From positions 8,068,345 through 8,132,344 of the forward strand of contig CM073326.1 of the NCBI GenBank assembly GCA_037043015.1: a DNA stretch of 64,000 bases, read 5' to 3'. How positions within the stretch are numbered: position 1 is the stretch's first letter; each line of letters opens with the position of its first letter. Origin of the DNA: Bryum argenteum (lineage: Eukaryota > Streptophyta > Bryopsida > Bryales > Bryaceae). The notes below the pieces were generated by a model, which saw nothing but the letters and a program-made list of their open reading frames with translations, did no database searches and had not been told where the DNA came from. A program made the translations under genes and the position numbers. This document shows, piece by piece, positions 49,778 through 61,209 of the stretch.

Positions 49778-50530
49778 GGGCGGGCTTCCAAAGTGCAATT
49801 ACAGAGGAAAGCTTACGAGATGAAGTTACAGAGGCGAGCTTGCGAGATGATGTTACAGAGTGGACCTTAGAAGATGAAGTTAAGGAGGAAGTTACGGGGG
49901 TCACCGTACTCGATAAAGTAAGCTCGCTCGCCTCTGAACTCTTCATCTAGGGTAAGCTATAGTGCTTTTGAGATTTATTAGTGGCTTTGCTATTCCTAGG
50001 TATTAATTATCATGGTTGTTTCATTATTGCAGGACGAACTTCAACTTGTAATGAAACAAATTCGGGAGTTACGGAAAGTAAGTAAGGAGTTACGGAGAAA
50101 AAGAAATTCGGGAGTTACGGAAAGGAAGTAAGGAGTTACGGAGAAAGGTATGTGATTTTCGAGATTGAATTCCTCTATGTTCACAAAAGAATGATACATA
50201 ATGACTTCAATTGAATCTGTAAACATCTCTGACAATGAAAGGTTGTATCATGACAAAAGCTATAGTGCTTTTGAGATTTATTAGTGGCTTTGCTATTCCT
50301 AGGTATTAATTATCATGGTTGTTTCACTATTGGAGAATCAACTTCTATCGAAAGAAAAAAGAAAAAATTGAGGAGTTACGGAGAAAGGCATGTGATTCTC
50401 GAGATTGAATTCCTCTTTGTTCACAAAAGAATGATGCATAATGACTTCAATTGAATCTGTAAACATCTTTGACAATGAAAGGTTGTATCATGACAAAAGT
50501 CAGAGGAGGTGGAGTTGCGTGCTTCTCATG
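49778..50530 (+). pseudogene. Coiled-coil exons downstream of kinase copy 2
   Basis: 49778-49917 follows GTTCCAG, is equivalent to the acidic repeat exon of copy 1, and ends GATAAA|GTAAGC in phase 0. 50033-50077 (15 codons, DELQLVMKQIRELRK) is bounded by TTGCAG and GTAAGT, phase 0 on both sides. Further short Glu/Arg/Leu-rich blocks (KELRRK near 50130, IEELRRK near 50370, EVELRASHEDLWKK at 50506-50547) suggest more coil exons, within two tandem ~240-bp units (about 50130-50260 and 50370-50500). Because the kinase upstream is broken, it is unclear whether these are expressed. They are labelled pseudogene only with the upstream exon as it reads now. Confidence 0.45.
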
Positions 50531-50544
50531 AGGACTTGTGGAAG

Positions 50545-51062
50545 AAGGTACCAAATTATCTGGTGTTAGATATATGCGAACTAGGTGGGTTGTGCAAGTG
50601 AGAGTAGAAGGTGTAAAGAGGAAGATCTGGTTGGGTGCTTACAACACTCCGGAGGCAGCTGGCCGAGCAGCCGACGCAGCTCACTACTACTACGACCGCC
50701 CCAACAAACTGAACTTCCGCGACTCTCCTCAATTTCTCAGGCCGATACCGGAATACGTTAGCGGCCTATTAAAGGTGTCCTTTGTTAAAGAGGAAGCGCG
50801 CTGGTTGGCAGGGCTCAGCGAGATGCTGCCATCCACATGTGATCCAGATAACCGGATCTTTCGCAGCCTCCTCGCACGCCCTGCATACGATTCTGTGCAA
50901 TTTCTGGAAATCTTCGACGCCGATGTGGATCCGATCGACAAAATCGACAACATCATCCTCGATCTCTTCAATCCAAGAAGTGAGGTTGATAGGTTAAAGC
51001 AGGATATCACTAAGGAGGCGAGGAAGGTCAGCGAACGGCTCAGTCATCCGTCATATTTGTAA
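50545..51062 (+). CDS. AP2/ERF-domain exon, probably 3' exon of a larger gene
   Basis: The open frame encodes 'TKLSGVRYMRTRWVVQV', 'KRKIWLGAYNTPEAAGRAAD' and 'YYYDRPNKLNF', a single complete AP2/ERF domain: a three-strand sheet with the WLG motif, then the helix with AA.AAD. About 110 further residues follow, including 'FVKEEARWLAGLSEML' and an acidic stretch with a terminal helix (EVDRLKQDITKEARK), then TAA-type termination at 51062. The first in-frame ATG (50568) lies inside the first beta strand and an in-frame stop lies just upstream at 50529, so the domain needs an upstream exon for its start. A sister remnant at 47.2 kb also follows kinase and acidic repeat exons. AP2/ERF proteins bind GCC-box or DRE-like DNA in the nucleus. 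Whether it is joined to the coil or kinase exons is unproven. Confidence 0.7.
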
Positions 51063-51106
51063 GTCATTACCATGCATGTGCAATTCGTTTATTGGGGAAT
51101 AGGGGC

Positions 51107-51930
51107 TAATCCCTAAACGTGCCAAATGTAAGAAAACCCCATTTTGGATGGAAGGCAGTAACTTTGAAGAGCCATAAGTTCTTCATTTGAGGTTTATTTT
51201 GCATGAAATCACTTGTAAACCTCCATAAGAAAGTATGAATATGACATGTCTTTTGGTGAAGGCAGCTCCTGTTTGTTGCATGGTGCAAACAAACATGGTG
51301 CATGTTTTACCCTTGCACACCAATCATGTGGATTCCAAATTTGGTTTTTCATGGATATTTTTTGCATTAGTATGATCTCAAGATGCTATTCAACATCTTC
51401 ATAGTTGGAAGATTTTTGGTTTGAGTATTTCAGGTACAAGATTTGATTGATAGTAACTTTGTTTCTTTTGAGAACATGGTTTTGAGAAGTTGTTGCTCCT
51501 TTATCCACTGTTGGATTTCAATTTTGTTTGTTGGCTTGAACTCCAGTTTGAGTTTAGTTATAGTAGTAAAAACCTTAAATACATCGAAGATGTGAGGAAG
51601 TCATGGCATGAATTTTAGTGCAAGGGGTTTAGTTCTGGTCTTATTCCCCTTTGCAAATTTTGAGGCGATTTTCACCATTGCAAGGCTATTATTTTAGCGA
51701 AGAGATTTTTTTGAAGAATTCTTGTAGGTGAAGGTGTTACTGAGATGAAGGTAAAGATCTTTGTAGTTGGTGATTTTTCCATTACAATAGATAATTGGTA
51801 TTTTTCCATTACAATTGGTAGCATTTCTACCTCAAAATGAAAATGTTGAGATTTTGTGATGTTTTTCAAGTACTAATACATTATGATCTCGCAATCTATA
51901 CGGCCTCATGACTCAAATTTTGGTCCACCA
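51107..51930. repeat. Dispersed ~1-kb repeat, copy 2 (inverted relative to 21.5 kb)
   Basis: It begins near CTAATCCCTAAACGTGCC and carries GAAGAGCCATAAGTTCTTCA, then near the far end CTCGCAATCTATACGGCCTC. All are reverse-complement partners of phrases in 21508-22470. No coding potential. Confidence 0.55.
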
Positions 51931-52272
51931 TGCCATACAACAAGTCTCTTACAAGTTTATCTAAAAATAGGCCTGGACATGTAGGAGTTGAGCCTCTTTA
52001 TTGTCCAAACTCAAGTGACTAAAGTGCATGTGATGACATAAAAATTATAAAAATAGGAAAATATTATAACCATTATTGTAGGTAATTAGTTGGAAATGTG
52101 ACAATAGGGAAGGAACTCTAAATGCAAGATGAAGGTATTGATGTTGGTCCCACTGATCACTTTTCAACTGATACAAAACTAAGCGAATGCTAAGGTTTTT
52201 TGTTGAAATTTCATTTGTAAGTTGCAGTAAATATCAAGTTTTGAACCTTAAGTTGAACTTGGAATTGTTATA

Positions 52273-52513
52273 TGAGAGGCGGTTCACACTATGCCCATGA
52301 GTCCAGAGGCCAAGGAAATCCAAATACTCTGATTGGTGGAGAGAGAAACTTTGACTTCTCGTCCTTCACACTAGAGCCTTAGGTCCAGAGGTGCAAGGTG
52401 CCCAAAGTGCTACCATGTAGGCACTTTAATGGACTTCTCCTTTCACCTATCACCTAATAATGAGAGGAGTTTGGGCAACGATCTCTCAACTTGGGCGGCA
52501 TAGTGTGAACTTC
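52273..52513. mobile_element. ~240-bp MITE-like element
   Basis: The ends GGTTCACACTATGCC and GGCATAGTGTGAACTT are inverted repeats of about 14 bp around a non-coding centre. No target-site duplication could be assigned with confidence. Confidence 0.6.
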
Positions 52514-53600
52514 AAATATAAACTAGTTCATATTTGCGTATCATTGAGAAACCTCCTCTTCTTGGAAAACCAATAGTTTAGTTCTTAGGTTTTTTTGTGA
52601 CCTTTTTCTTATTTAACTCTTAAAGTCTACTAGCCTTAAAATTGTCAAAAAGTCTCAAAACTACCCTCTTTCATTAGAAGGTGAAAAATTTCAATTTTTG
52701 ACAATTTTCTTGAGTATGTGCCTAACTTGTATGCCTACTTAGATTTAAATTCCTCACCAAGTATAAAAATCATAATGTTAAAAGTTGGAAAAAAATTCAT
52801 TGTTGTAGATAAGGTAAGCAATGTTTTGAGGGTCAATAAATCCCACTTTTGGAAGTAGAAGACGAGAGCTGTAAGGGTTGACGTTATCCTTTAGACCTAC
52901 AATTGATGATATGCTTCGAGGACATAACAACATTGGTACACAACTACTAACCCCTCTCAAAGTGGACACTGCATAGGAAGTAAACATGACTGGAAGCTCT
53001 TCACATTCTTGTATCGAAGCAAATAAGATATATGTGAGTGCAATCTTTACCCTCATTGGACCTATAAAACCTATAGAAATACTAAACTATTCACTCGGAG
53101 GTATGCTAAAATTCAAATACATAGGTTGGTCTTTTCCATACTAAAATTTGATTCATCATCAAGGATACCTTGGACCATTGACACAACAGCCACTCTAAGC
53201 AACCCCTCCAACGCAATGATAGAAGGGTTCATTAAGAGAGAAATTTGGAGGAAACAGTGGAAAGTCTGACTATAAAAATTCTAAATTAACATCATCTATC
53301 CAAATCCCAAGGTGGGAGTTCCAATATAAGTTACCAAAGGACCAAACTATGAAGGAAGTTCATTCAATCTACACCATAAAAAGGAAGAATTTTATTTATA
53401 AAGACTTTTGAGTTTAAGAGTCATAAACTATTGACGGCCAAGGCGATTTGGAAAGGTAGTTGTCCTTCAAAAACGTCGTTGGCAGGACCAACAAGAGATG
53501 GAATGGGACATGTTTTTGCCAAAGCCTCTAATGTCGTTCGAGAGGAAAATTTCCTTGCACAGTGCGAATGTTTTTAGGAGGGCCTCCAATCGTTGTGCGT
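52514..53600. other. AT-rich intergenic DNA
   Basis: No gene recognised. A fragment near 52940-52985 is related to the 14.1-kb foldback element. Confidence 0.4.
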
Positions 53601-53689
53601 GGAATAACAACGAAGATTGTTGAGAGGAGAGAGAGATGTAGACCTAATAAAGCAAAATTCAAATATGACTGCTCCCTAGAATCTAAAGA

Positions 53690-55320
53690 TCTAAAGCACT
53701 GAAGGAGAGTGCATCGAAGTATGCACTTGCCTCCTCTCCTCCATCAACTCCCTATACGTCTGACGGACATAGAAAGGAGAACGACACTCACGAGCATAAT
53801 GACCATGTTGCCTGCACTCATAACATAGACTTTGGGGTGTGTCTAGATCCTTGCGACTCATTAGACTGTCTCTGTAAGTTAGACAATCCGTATGTTCCAT
53901 GATAAGGGTCTGTCATAGACGTGCCATACCGGGTGTCATCCGCATCCATGAGTTTACCGTGATTAACTTTGTTTTTGAAGAACTTTCTACAGTTTGTTTA
54001 TGTAGTATATTTTGTGAGCTTAAGTTTCTAGAATATTTTAAAATCTTCTATTAGTTCCTAGAAGTTTTTACTAGATTCAGGAAGTTTCCGCTTCACCATC
54101 TTAAATTTCGGAAGGCCCTTAAGCTTCCGGAAGATCCTATTGCTGCTTATAGCGTCTTACACCAAAAGCTTCTTAGATTTAAGAGACTTCCGCTTCACTT
54201 TCATAGATTCCGGAAGTTGCCCAAGCCTCCGAAAGGTCATATGGCTGCTTCCAGGATCTAACCTCGGAAGTTTCGTCTAACTTAGTATATATAGAGAGTT
54301 GGAAGTTATTGTTCCTCACTCTGTTCAACATCAAGTGTATATACTCTTCCATTTACCAATACTATCTTAAGTTTCTATCATTTCGAGTATCATTTTCAAT
54401 TTTGTGAGGAAAACCTTCACTTCCTGTTCTACGGTAATCATCTTTGTAAGAATCTCCTTGATCTAGTTTCTGCCTTTGAGTTGCTTTCCGCAACATCGTC
54501 ACATCGGTCTTGGTGATAGCTGGAGTCACAATGATCAGCTTGATAATATCGGCCATAGCGTCCGGAATAAAATTGGGAACGACCACGGCCGCGACCACCA
54601 CCTCTACCACAACCTTTTCCTCTCTTGCATTAGCATTACGCTTTGGAGCTTCACTGTTCTAGTCAAGATGTTGGGGGAACGGAATCAATGGCTTGGACCT
54701 CTCGTGGGGGGCGGGATTCCGCGTTCTTCAAAAACATTTGTTGTTGTTTCTCAGCTAAAAGAAGATAAGACATTAATTTTGCAGACTTTGTAAAATGCAT
54801 ATTGCGATATTACTGAGAAAGGATGGCCGAAGCAAGAGGGAAAGTGAACAGAGTCTTATCTATACGTGCAGCGTCGGTGACTATATTTCCACAAAGGCAG
54901 AGGTGAGTGCAAAGTTTTGTGCAACTCAGCATTCAAAGCTTGAAAGTTGGGGTAGTCCAAGGCCCGTAGGTTAACCCAATCGTTCAGGGCTTGCCATAAG
55001 AACAAGGATTGTTGGTGCTTGAAACGAACTTACAGCTGGCTCCCTAATTAAGCTGGTGTATCGAGTTGAGCATATTGTTGGCGGAGCGAAGCATCTATGT
55101 AACATCAAATGATTATTAAGGCTTGCATGCGTTTGCGGGGTGGAAGATTTATCGCGGATGCCTCTTGTAAGGTGTCGTCTAGGTCTTCAGCGCAAAGGTA
55201 CGTGCACATGTCGTTATTCCACTCGAAGGAGTTGTTGTTGTCCGGTGCAAGAGGGTCGAACATCAATGACGGGGTGTGGACCTCTTTCCTGTCGGCATCC
55301 ACAACGAGAGGTGTTGACAT
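53690..55320 (-). pseudogene. Ty1/copia-type gag remnant
   Basis: Minus-strand pieces appear in gag order. At 55320-55105, 'FEWNNDMCTYLCAEDLDDTL' resembles the N-terminal W-containing gag domain. Around 54610-54430 there is an RG-rich stretch (GRGGGRGRGRSQFYSG). At 53900-53691 there is a CCHC zinc knuckle, 'CYECRQHGHYAREC'. Stops and frame changes separate the pieces and no protease, integrase or reverse transcriptase follows at lower coordinates. It is a dead, gag-only fragment, possibly interrupted by another insertion between 53.95 and 54.38 kb. Confidence 0.65.
53950..54380 (+). mobile_element. Possible solo LTR or promoter-like insertion within gag remnant
   Basis: This ~430-bp non-coding block separates the RG-rich and zinc-knuckle parts of the gag remnant. 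It contains two tandem ~105-bp units with TTCCGGAAG-type palindromes (about 54075-54155 and 54185-54265) followed by a TATATATAGAGAG box, like an LTR U3-R region. TGATTA...CTATCA could be the termini, but the flanking 5-mers do not match. Low confidence. Confidence 0.3.
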
Positions 55321-55430
55321 TGAATAGAGAACAAGATAGAATTATTGAGACAATTGTAAAACAAGGAAACGAGCCACAGACTTGTGGCAAAACAAGGAAA
55401 AATATAGCACGGTGAAAGACAAAACTACAA

Positions 55431-56058
55431 TACACTGGGGTACTGAAATAATTCAAACTGCATTTGAAGGCAGTTTTTGAAAAAAGTTTGAATTGTGCCT
55501 GTGTACTCAATAATAATCGGAATTTGTAAAATGCGTTAGAACCACATCGGAGTGTTTTATAGTATTAGTGCAAAAAATTGTTTCTTTTTGGTAATTTTTT
55601 ACAAAGAATTAAAAATCTACATGCTCCATCCATAATTGACCACTGTCACTTTGTGCTTCAATTACAATGTTCATTTTCACTTGCAAAACTGATATGAGTA
55701 CCTAAAGTTGCCGTTTTTCGGATACTTGAGCCCATGCTTATTGAATCATTGATATGTTCCTTGTTTGTTTTTTGTCTAGGAGGAATGTCTTAGAATGTGC
55801 TTGTAACTATTCAATTTTTCTCAAAACTTTGTGAAGCCATTCACACCACTATAAATGTCCTACTAGGACTTAAAGGATGGTTTGATATAGTGAGGGTGAT
55901 TACTTTCATAAGCTCATTGCCGAACTCAATTTCTTTTAGCATTCTCGCCAAGTCTAAACAAAATTCAATTTTCCATATTGAGTACACAGACACATTTCAA
56001 ACTTTTTTTCAAAAACTGCCTTCAAATGCAATTCGAATTATTTCTGTACCCCACTGTA
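55431..56058. mobile_element. Inverted-repeat DNA element, family F, copy 2
   Basis: The ends TACACTGGGGTACTGAAATA and TATTTCTGTACCCCACTGTA are inverted. The ~80-bp arms (55431-55510 and 55979-56058) are about 90% complementary by eye. The outermost bases, TA then CASTGGGG, would fit a TA target duplication. The interior has no transposase. It shares an interior phrase in opposite orientation with the 43.1-kb element. Confidence 0.8.
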
Positions 56059-56190
56059 CAGTAGACTGAACAAATATGGAGAACCAGGAGAAAAAACTTC
56101 TGAACAGGACATGGACAGAGGATAACCGGTAAATAAAAAAGCAAGAGATATTGTGCTGAAAAAGTCTTGAGAGGAGAGATGTAGACCTAA

Positions 56191-56706
56191 GAGCATCCTC
56201 AATGGACACTGAATAAGCTCCCTCTAAAGCAAATTCTATCTTTTGACTGATTTAAAATTAGAAATTAAAATTATCATCATTAGAAGCGCATGTAAATAAA
56301 CGTGAGATATTTCTCAAGAATTTTTTTTTGTGAAATTGGGGCGTAGGTGAAATTAATTATTGAAAATACCACATTTTCAAAATTTAGAGAGAGTGCACCA
56401 AATCTTGCTTAAAAAGTAGGTGACCCTCCCTTATTCCCTCTATATTTCTAAAATTTAGAGGGAGCTTGTGAGGATCTTCCCATTTTTAAGCAAGATTTGG
56501 TGCACTCCCTCTAAATTTCGAAAATGTGATGTTTTCAATGAGGGATTTCACCTACGTCCCAATTTCACAATTTTTTTTCTTGAGAAATATCTCACGCTTA
56601 TTTACATGCGCTTCTAATGATGATAATTTTAATTTCTAATTTTAGATCAGTCAAAAGATAAAATTTGGTTTAGAGGGAGTGTATTCCGTGTCCATTGAGG
56701 ATGCCC
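56191..56706. mobile_element. Tourist-like (PIF/Harbinger) MITE with long arms
   Basis: Termini GAGCATCCTCAATGG and CCATTGAGGATGCCC. TAA occurs on both sides (56188-56190 and 56707-56709), the 3-bp target duplication typical of PIF/Harbinger elements. The two arms, about 240 bp each, are complementary almost throughout, so a transcript would fold into one long hairpin. A related sequence at about 53632-53675 has the same flanks (GATGTAGACCTAA then TAAAGCAAAATTCAAAT against TAGAGCAGTATCTGAAT) without the element, which looks like a paralogous empty site. Confidence 0.9.
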
Positions 56707-57139
56707 TAATAGAGCAGTATCTGAATAGGATGGTGCTCTACACAATGCTCCCATTGCATAGTGGAAGTGAGTGATAGGGTACCGCAAGCGTGCCTCTAAC
56801 ATGATCGTCTTTCCCTCGAGGTTGAGGTTGCTAGGTGCCGAGTCGCACAAGTGCGTGCACGCAGTTACTCCTGCGATCTGCCGGACCGAGTGCTAACAGT
56901 CTTCTGGGAAAGAGCAGCAGTTTTTAAGAGAGACTTGATGGACTAGTCGGTGATCACGTCTATTACACACTGATCCAGCTTTAGATCGGTTGCGCATCGT
57001 TGCATTAGGCTGGTTGTATGTTGTTCCATCGATGCCAATTACTGTACCTTTCGCAAAATGGAGCTGGATCAGTAAGACAGGTCGTCTCTCTCAGATTTTC
57101 TTAGACGACCTATTGTGTCGGTAGAGGTTTTCTTGACCT

Positions 57140-58612
57140 ATGGAGGAGCGCACGCAGCTATTTCTTGAGCTTGGGCGGCTGAGAGGAATTGGGAAGTTGC
57201 AGGATCCTTTCCCCGTGGATTGTTGTAAAACCGGGCAGTACATTAGAGTGGCTGTCGAAGATTCTGAGGAATCACTTTCGCAGCTTGTAGGGTATGCCAG
57301 TGAATCACAGAGCTTTTACAGAAGCGACTCGCTGAAGCAGTGGCTTCGGACAGCCATTTCGAAGGATCCGGGAAATGATGGTGAGGTTATCGTGCACAGC
57401 AACGTTGTCCCCCGCCGAGCGTACTTGGGTGCCTCCTGCCCTGACTCCCATCGCTGTAGAGGATTCTCTCCTGCTAGCGGTGTTCCTGATGGAGTCGAAA
57501 ATTCTCCTCCCCGCAGTTGTGTGACTTGCGCTCTTGCTAAGCAGATGAAGATTGAGAAACTGTCAGGCATGAAGGTTGACGATTCGAATACTTTGCTAGA
57601 GATCACGGGAGTAAAGTATCTCGAGGATTTGGCCCCGTCAGTGCACAAGGTATTATGGAATTGTGGCACTTTTGTTCGAAAAAAATTCATCTGTGAAGAC
57701 ATTTTGAATAGAGAGCTGTTGGTGGCTGCGGAGGTTCTGCATCCGAACATCGTGCATTGCTTCGGCCTTTCATTACCTGCCGAATTTCATGATTGCCAAG
57801 AATATTTTGACGATGACTCTGACGATGATTTATTCGATGGCGACATGTATATGGAACGGCTAGACGTAGATCTCCAAAGGTTCCTCACCGAGAACGGCGA
57901 TGGCAGTGAATCGCCGTTTCTGTATCGGGACGTGCTTGATGTATTGCTACAAATTGCAAGGGGCATGAAACATCTCCATGGAAAGGATTTTGTGCACATG
58001 GATCTGAAAGCCGCCAATATATTTATGAGTTGCTTCGAGTTGGCTCACTCTGGCGTGATGAAGTACCTGGTAAAAGTTGGCGATTTTGGTTGTGCTCAAC
58101 GTGTGAATGCTCTTGGGGAACCCTTCCAGGCTTACATTGGCACTACGAAGTACACAGCACCTGAAGTGTTCAGGTGCTCCAGAGGCGCACCACTGCTCAC
58201 AGATCCTAAGAAGATTGACGTGTACAGCTTTGGAGTTGTAGCTTTCCAGGTACTTACTGGAGTTGCAAATCTTTATGTGAATTGTTTCGAAATCCAGGAA
58301 GCAGTCCTAGGTGGCCGAAGACCAAACCCTGATTTCGAAGGAACTTTAGATGACGACCGCGCATCTCTGCTTCCCTACATAGAGAGGTGTTGGGCTGAGG
58401 ATCCTGACAAGCGACCCACATTCCCGGAAATATGCGAGGAATTAAAAAAGCGTTTACGTGAGCTTCGACCTCGGGAAGAGGTTCAGGAGGAGGTTCAGGA
58501 AGAGGTTCAGGAGGAGGTTCAGGAGGAGGACCAGGAAAAGGTTCTTGGTACGTCCACATCTTCTCAACCCTCACTCCCTGCCATGTGAATTGTTGCAGAG
58601 ATGTTGAGGTGA
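57140..58612 (+). CDS. Non-RD protein kinase with novel N-terminal domain, copy 2
   Basis: The ORF of 482 codons starts at ATG 57140 and can run to 58588. Alternatively the conserved donor G|GTACGT at about 58551 joins an acceptor TTGCAG at 58598, ending the protein at 58612 with 'EMLR'. The N-terminal region matches the 41-kb gene (ELGRL, YIRVAVEDS, SQSFYRS, EVIVHSNVVPR, RSCVTCA). The kinase has no Gly loop but 'VHKVLWNCGTFVRK', then HPNIVHCFG, HMDLKAAN, VGDFG, TAPEVF and DVYSFG. The hinge insert is shorter and less Asp-rich than in copy 1. The C-terminus adds an EVQE repeat (about 58480-58535) absent from copy 1. From about 58016 to 58363 the DNA is almost identical to copy 1, while the 5' half is clearly diverged. 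5' and 3' flanks are also homologous, so it is a segmental duplicate. Confidence 0.85.
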
Positions 58613-60035
58613 GACTGGCAGCAGTGGTCACTGCATGGATAGTAATTTCATCCAAATGCCAAAAGTTCAAACACTGGTCCTCGGTCAGCACTATGTGGAA
58701 GCTATCACTGTGTCAATTCTAGAATACCGCTTCTTGTAACAGAGTGGTGTATCATTGCAATGTGCAGGTAAGCGCAAGCATCATGATCTTCCCGATGACG
58801 ATTCAAGGCTTTTGAGGTTAACAAAAACAGCTCAACCAGCTCAATGGGCAGGTTCTTGCTCATATGAACGTGCTGTATGTGATGGGAATGTTATTATTTA
58901 GAAAACCGTAGATCTAGCTGCTATCTACATGATCGTCCACTGAAATTTTCTATCATATATATCATGAGGTCTGAAGGTGCAGTGTATAAGTGTGAAGGCA
59001 CCGGTGGTCATGGTCAAGTGGTAGTGATTTAATCTCCTATGTTGGTATGGTGCCTCGTGCTTCATCGCATGCCCTCCGCTACCGCTTGAGGCAGTGACTG
59101 TTGTAGGGAGTTCAGGGTGCTGTGGTGCCTGGCACAGGAGCTCACCGATTCATGAAGGGAGAATTACCACCGTAGTTGACCCAACATTATCAACCTGATT
59201 GTACCGAAATAAATGACATGATGTTGTCTCTCAGACAATTGTAAGGATCGAGTAGGAAAGTGCTGATCCTTTCTCGTACTCTTCTAATACCAAAGTTCAA
59301 TTTTCACTTACAGTCATTACATCCGAGTATTGGATAGTGAACCTTTGAGTGTTTTACAATGTACGATTTGCACTCCTGTTTCTTCCTGCAACCATTTCTA
59401 TGATAAACGAATGAATTGAAACAGAGAAAACACATGTGGAGAAGTTCTTTGGGTTTATTATTGTAGGCCATTATGTTGCAAGTTTGGATTGCTGAAAGTA
59501 TCAAACGGAGATTGTGTGCAATAGTTGTAAAGGACACTAATTTTTGTTCTACTGAAATCTTAGAATTTTTAACATTCAATATTCAACAATCAAGTAGTTG
59601 GATTTACCCCTCTTTTAACGAGAATTTTGTAAATGAGTTCAACTTTTGCAAATTGTATCCAGCTTGAATACAAGACTATTCTATGGGATATGGGAAGGTG
59701 AACAATGCTTCAAAGAGTTCAATAGTGTATTAGAGCTTGAGAAATAGGAGCTCAAAGTTGAGAATTTGATCAAAAGTGGGTAGGCCTTCTTGTAAGACTA
59801 TTGAACACCAAAAAGAGTGTTAAATGGTCATTTATAAATGTATGAGTGTAAAGTAGGAAGGATGGAACATAACCAGGCTTGTGAAAAGATATGACCATTC
59901 TTGTGCTTTGAGTGATTTCAAGCACGGAATACCTTCCAATGGGTGTATCTCAAAAATTATTGACGCAATTGAAGGTCTCTAAGCGACTATCATCCTCTTA
60001 CATACCCTATTTAAATTTCCGAGTTCACTTCTTTA
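58613..60035. other. Intergenic after kinase copy 2
   Basis: The first ~450 bp align with the 3' flank of the 41-kb kinase (for example TGTGCAGGTAAGC.CAAGC against TGTGCAGATGAGCTCAAGC). Nothing else recognised. Confidence 0.45.
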
Positions 60036-60039
60036 CAAT

Positions 60040-60282
60040 AGGAATATGTAGAGGAGAATCTTTAAAACATCATGCAAAGAAAAGGATCCAAGATTCTAGA
60101 GTAAAACTACCTTCGGCATGTCGTCAACAACTCAAGTCCATCATAGAGTCATGCCTTGAGTTTCACCCCTCGTGCATATTAGATTTCACGACTATTTTTT
60201 TCAGTCCTTTCACTGTTGGCACTCCAGTTGCACACCACTTCATTCACAACATGCACACGGTCACTAGTATTGGTTGCATGTT
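60040..60282 (+). pseudogene. Kinase scrap (38-/45-kb kinase family)
   Basis: GGAATATGTAGAGGAGAATC matches the hinge of the 45-kb kinase. It runs almost directly into 'RIQDSRVKLPSACRQQLKSI' and 'IESCLEFHPSCILDFTTI', which correspond to the C-terminal lobe (RRMRDSRPKLPSGC, IVSCLKLDPSSRPTFTTI). The catalytic core between them is deleted. It is a remnant of a further family member at the edge of the cluster. Confidence 0.7.
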
Positions 60283-60289
60283 GTGAACC

Positions 60290-61209
60290 TCTTTCTTCTA
60301 GTCTTTTGGATGAATCGGAAGATAGTATCGTTCTATACAACTAGCAACTTGGAGTAATTCTATCGATAATTACACTCTACACCCTGTATGTTTGCTCTCA
60401 TGTGTGATGTGAATAGTGCAAATGGAAAAGCATCAACTAGTGATTTAGTGTTGACGCAACACTAGAAAACAAATATGCCACCAAAGTAGTTCATCTATAG
60501 TTTATCTTCTGAATAATGAAAAGTACTCACCACCCCTGTAGTCAATTGATTGAAATAATAGTTGGAGACCAATTATGCATTCAGTTTTTTATTCTATTCA
60601 ATTTTGTGATTGCATAGAAGTAATTTTATCTACCGTAAAATTTAAGAAACATTTCGACTATGAATGATACATAGATTCTAAAGTGGAAGAAGTTTTCATG
60701 CTCACAATAGAAGCTAGTATGGATTGAATACCCTCAATAGTAGAAAGAGTTATCTTGTTTTAGAGTAACTTCATGCCTTCTTCAATACATTAGTTGTTTG
60801 TTTATTTGCATTTCACAAGAACATATTGTCCAATTGTTTCCTTCATGACATAAAAACAACAAGAATAAAGCTAAATTTCAGGACTCCTAAAAGCCAAATA
60901 GACATAGACCATTTTTTCCCGCAAATACTTGGTTTGTAAAAGGTTTGTTTTTACTCATGTTTCATGTGACAAAAAGAGCTGTCGCTCTCTGATACCAAAA
61001 AAAGTTAGAGCAGGATGAACAACACCAATTGGTCGCCCACAGTATTATTTAAAATCTACGTTTTGTGTACATACTGGAGGCAGTGAAGGATGAAGGCATT
61101 CGTTTCTAGGGTTCTGGCTATGTCGTCCAGAGCTCGGGCTATGTCCGATTTCGAATAGCAGGGGCGCCGTTCGTGGCAAAGGGTCGATGGGCCATGGCGA
61201 GCTTGATTA
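60290..61209. other. Intergenic; presumed promoter of the zinc-knuckle gene
   Basis: AT-rich with no gene. The last 150 bp become GC-richer up to the ATG at 61210, consistent with a 5' UTR. Confidence 0.45.
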
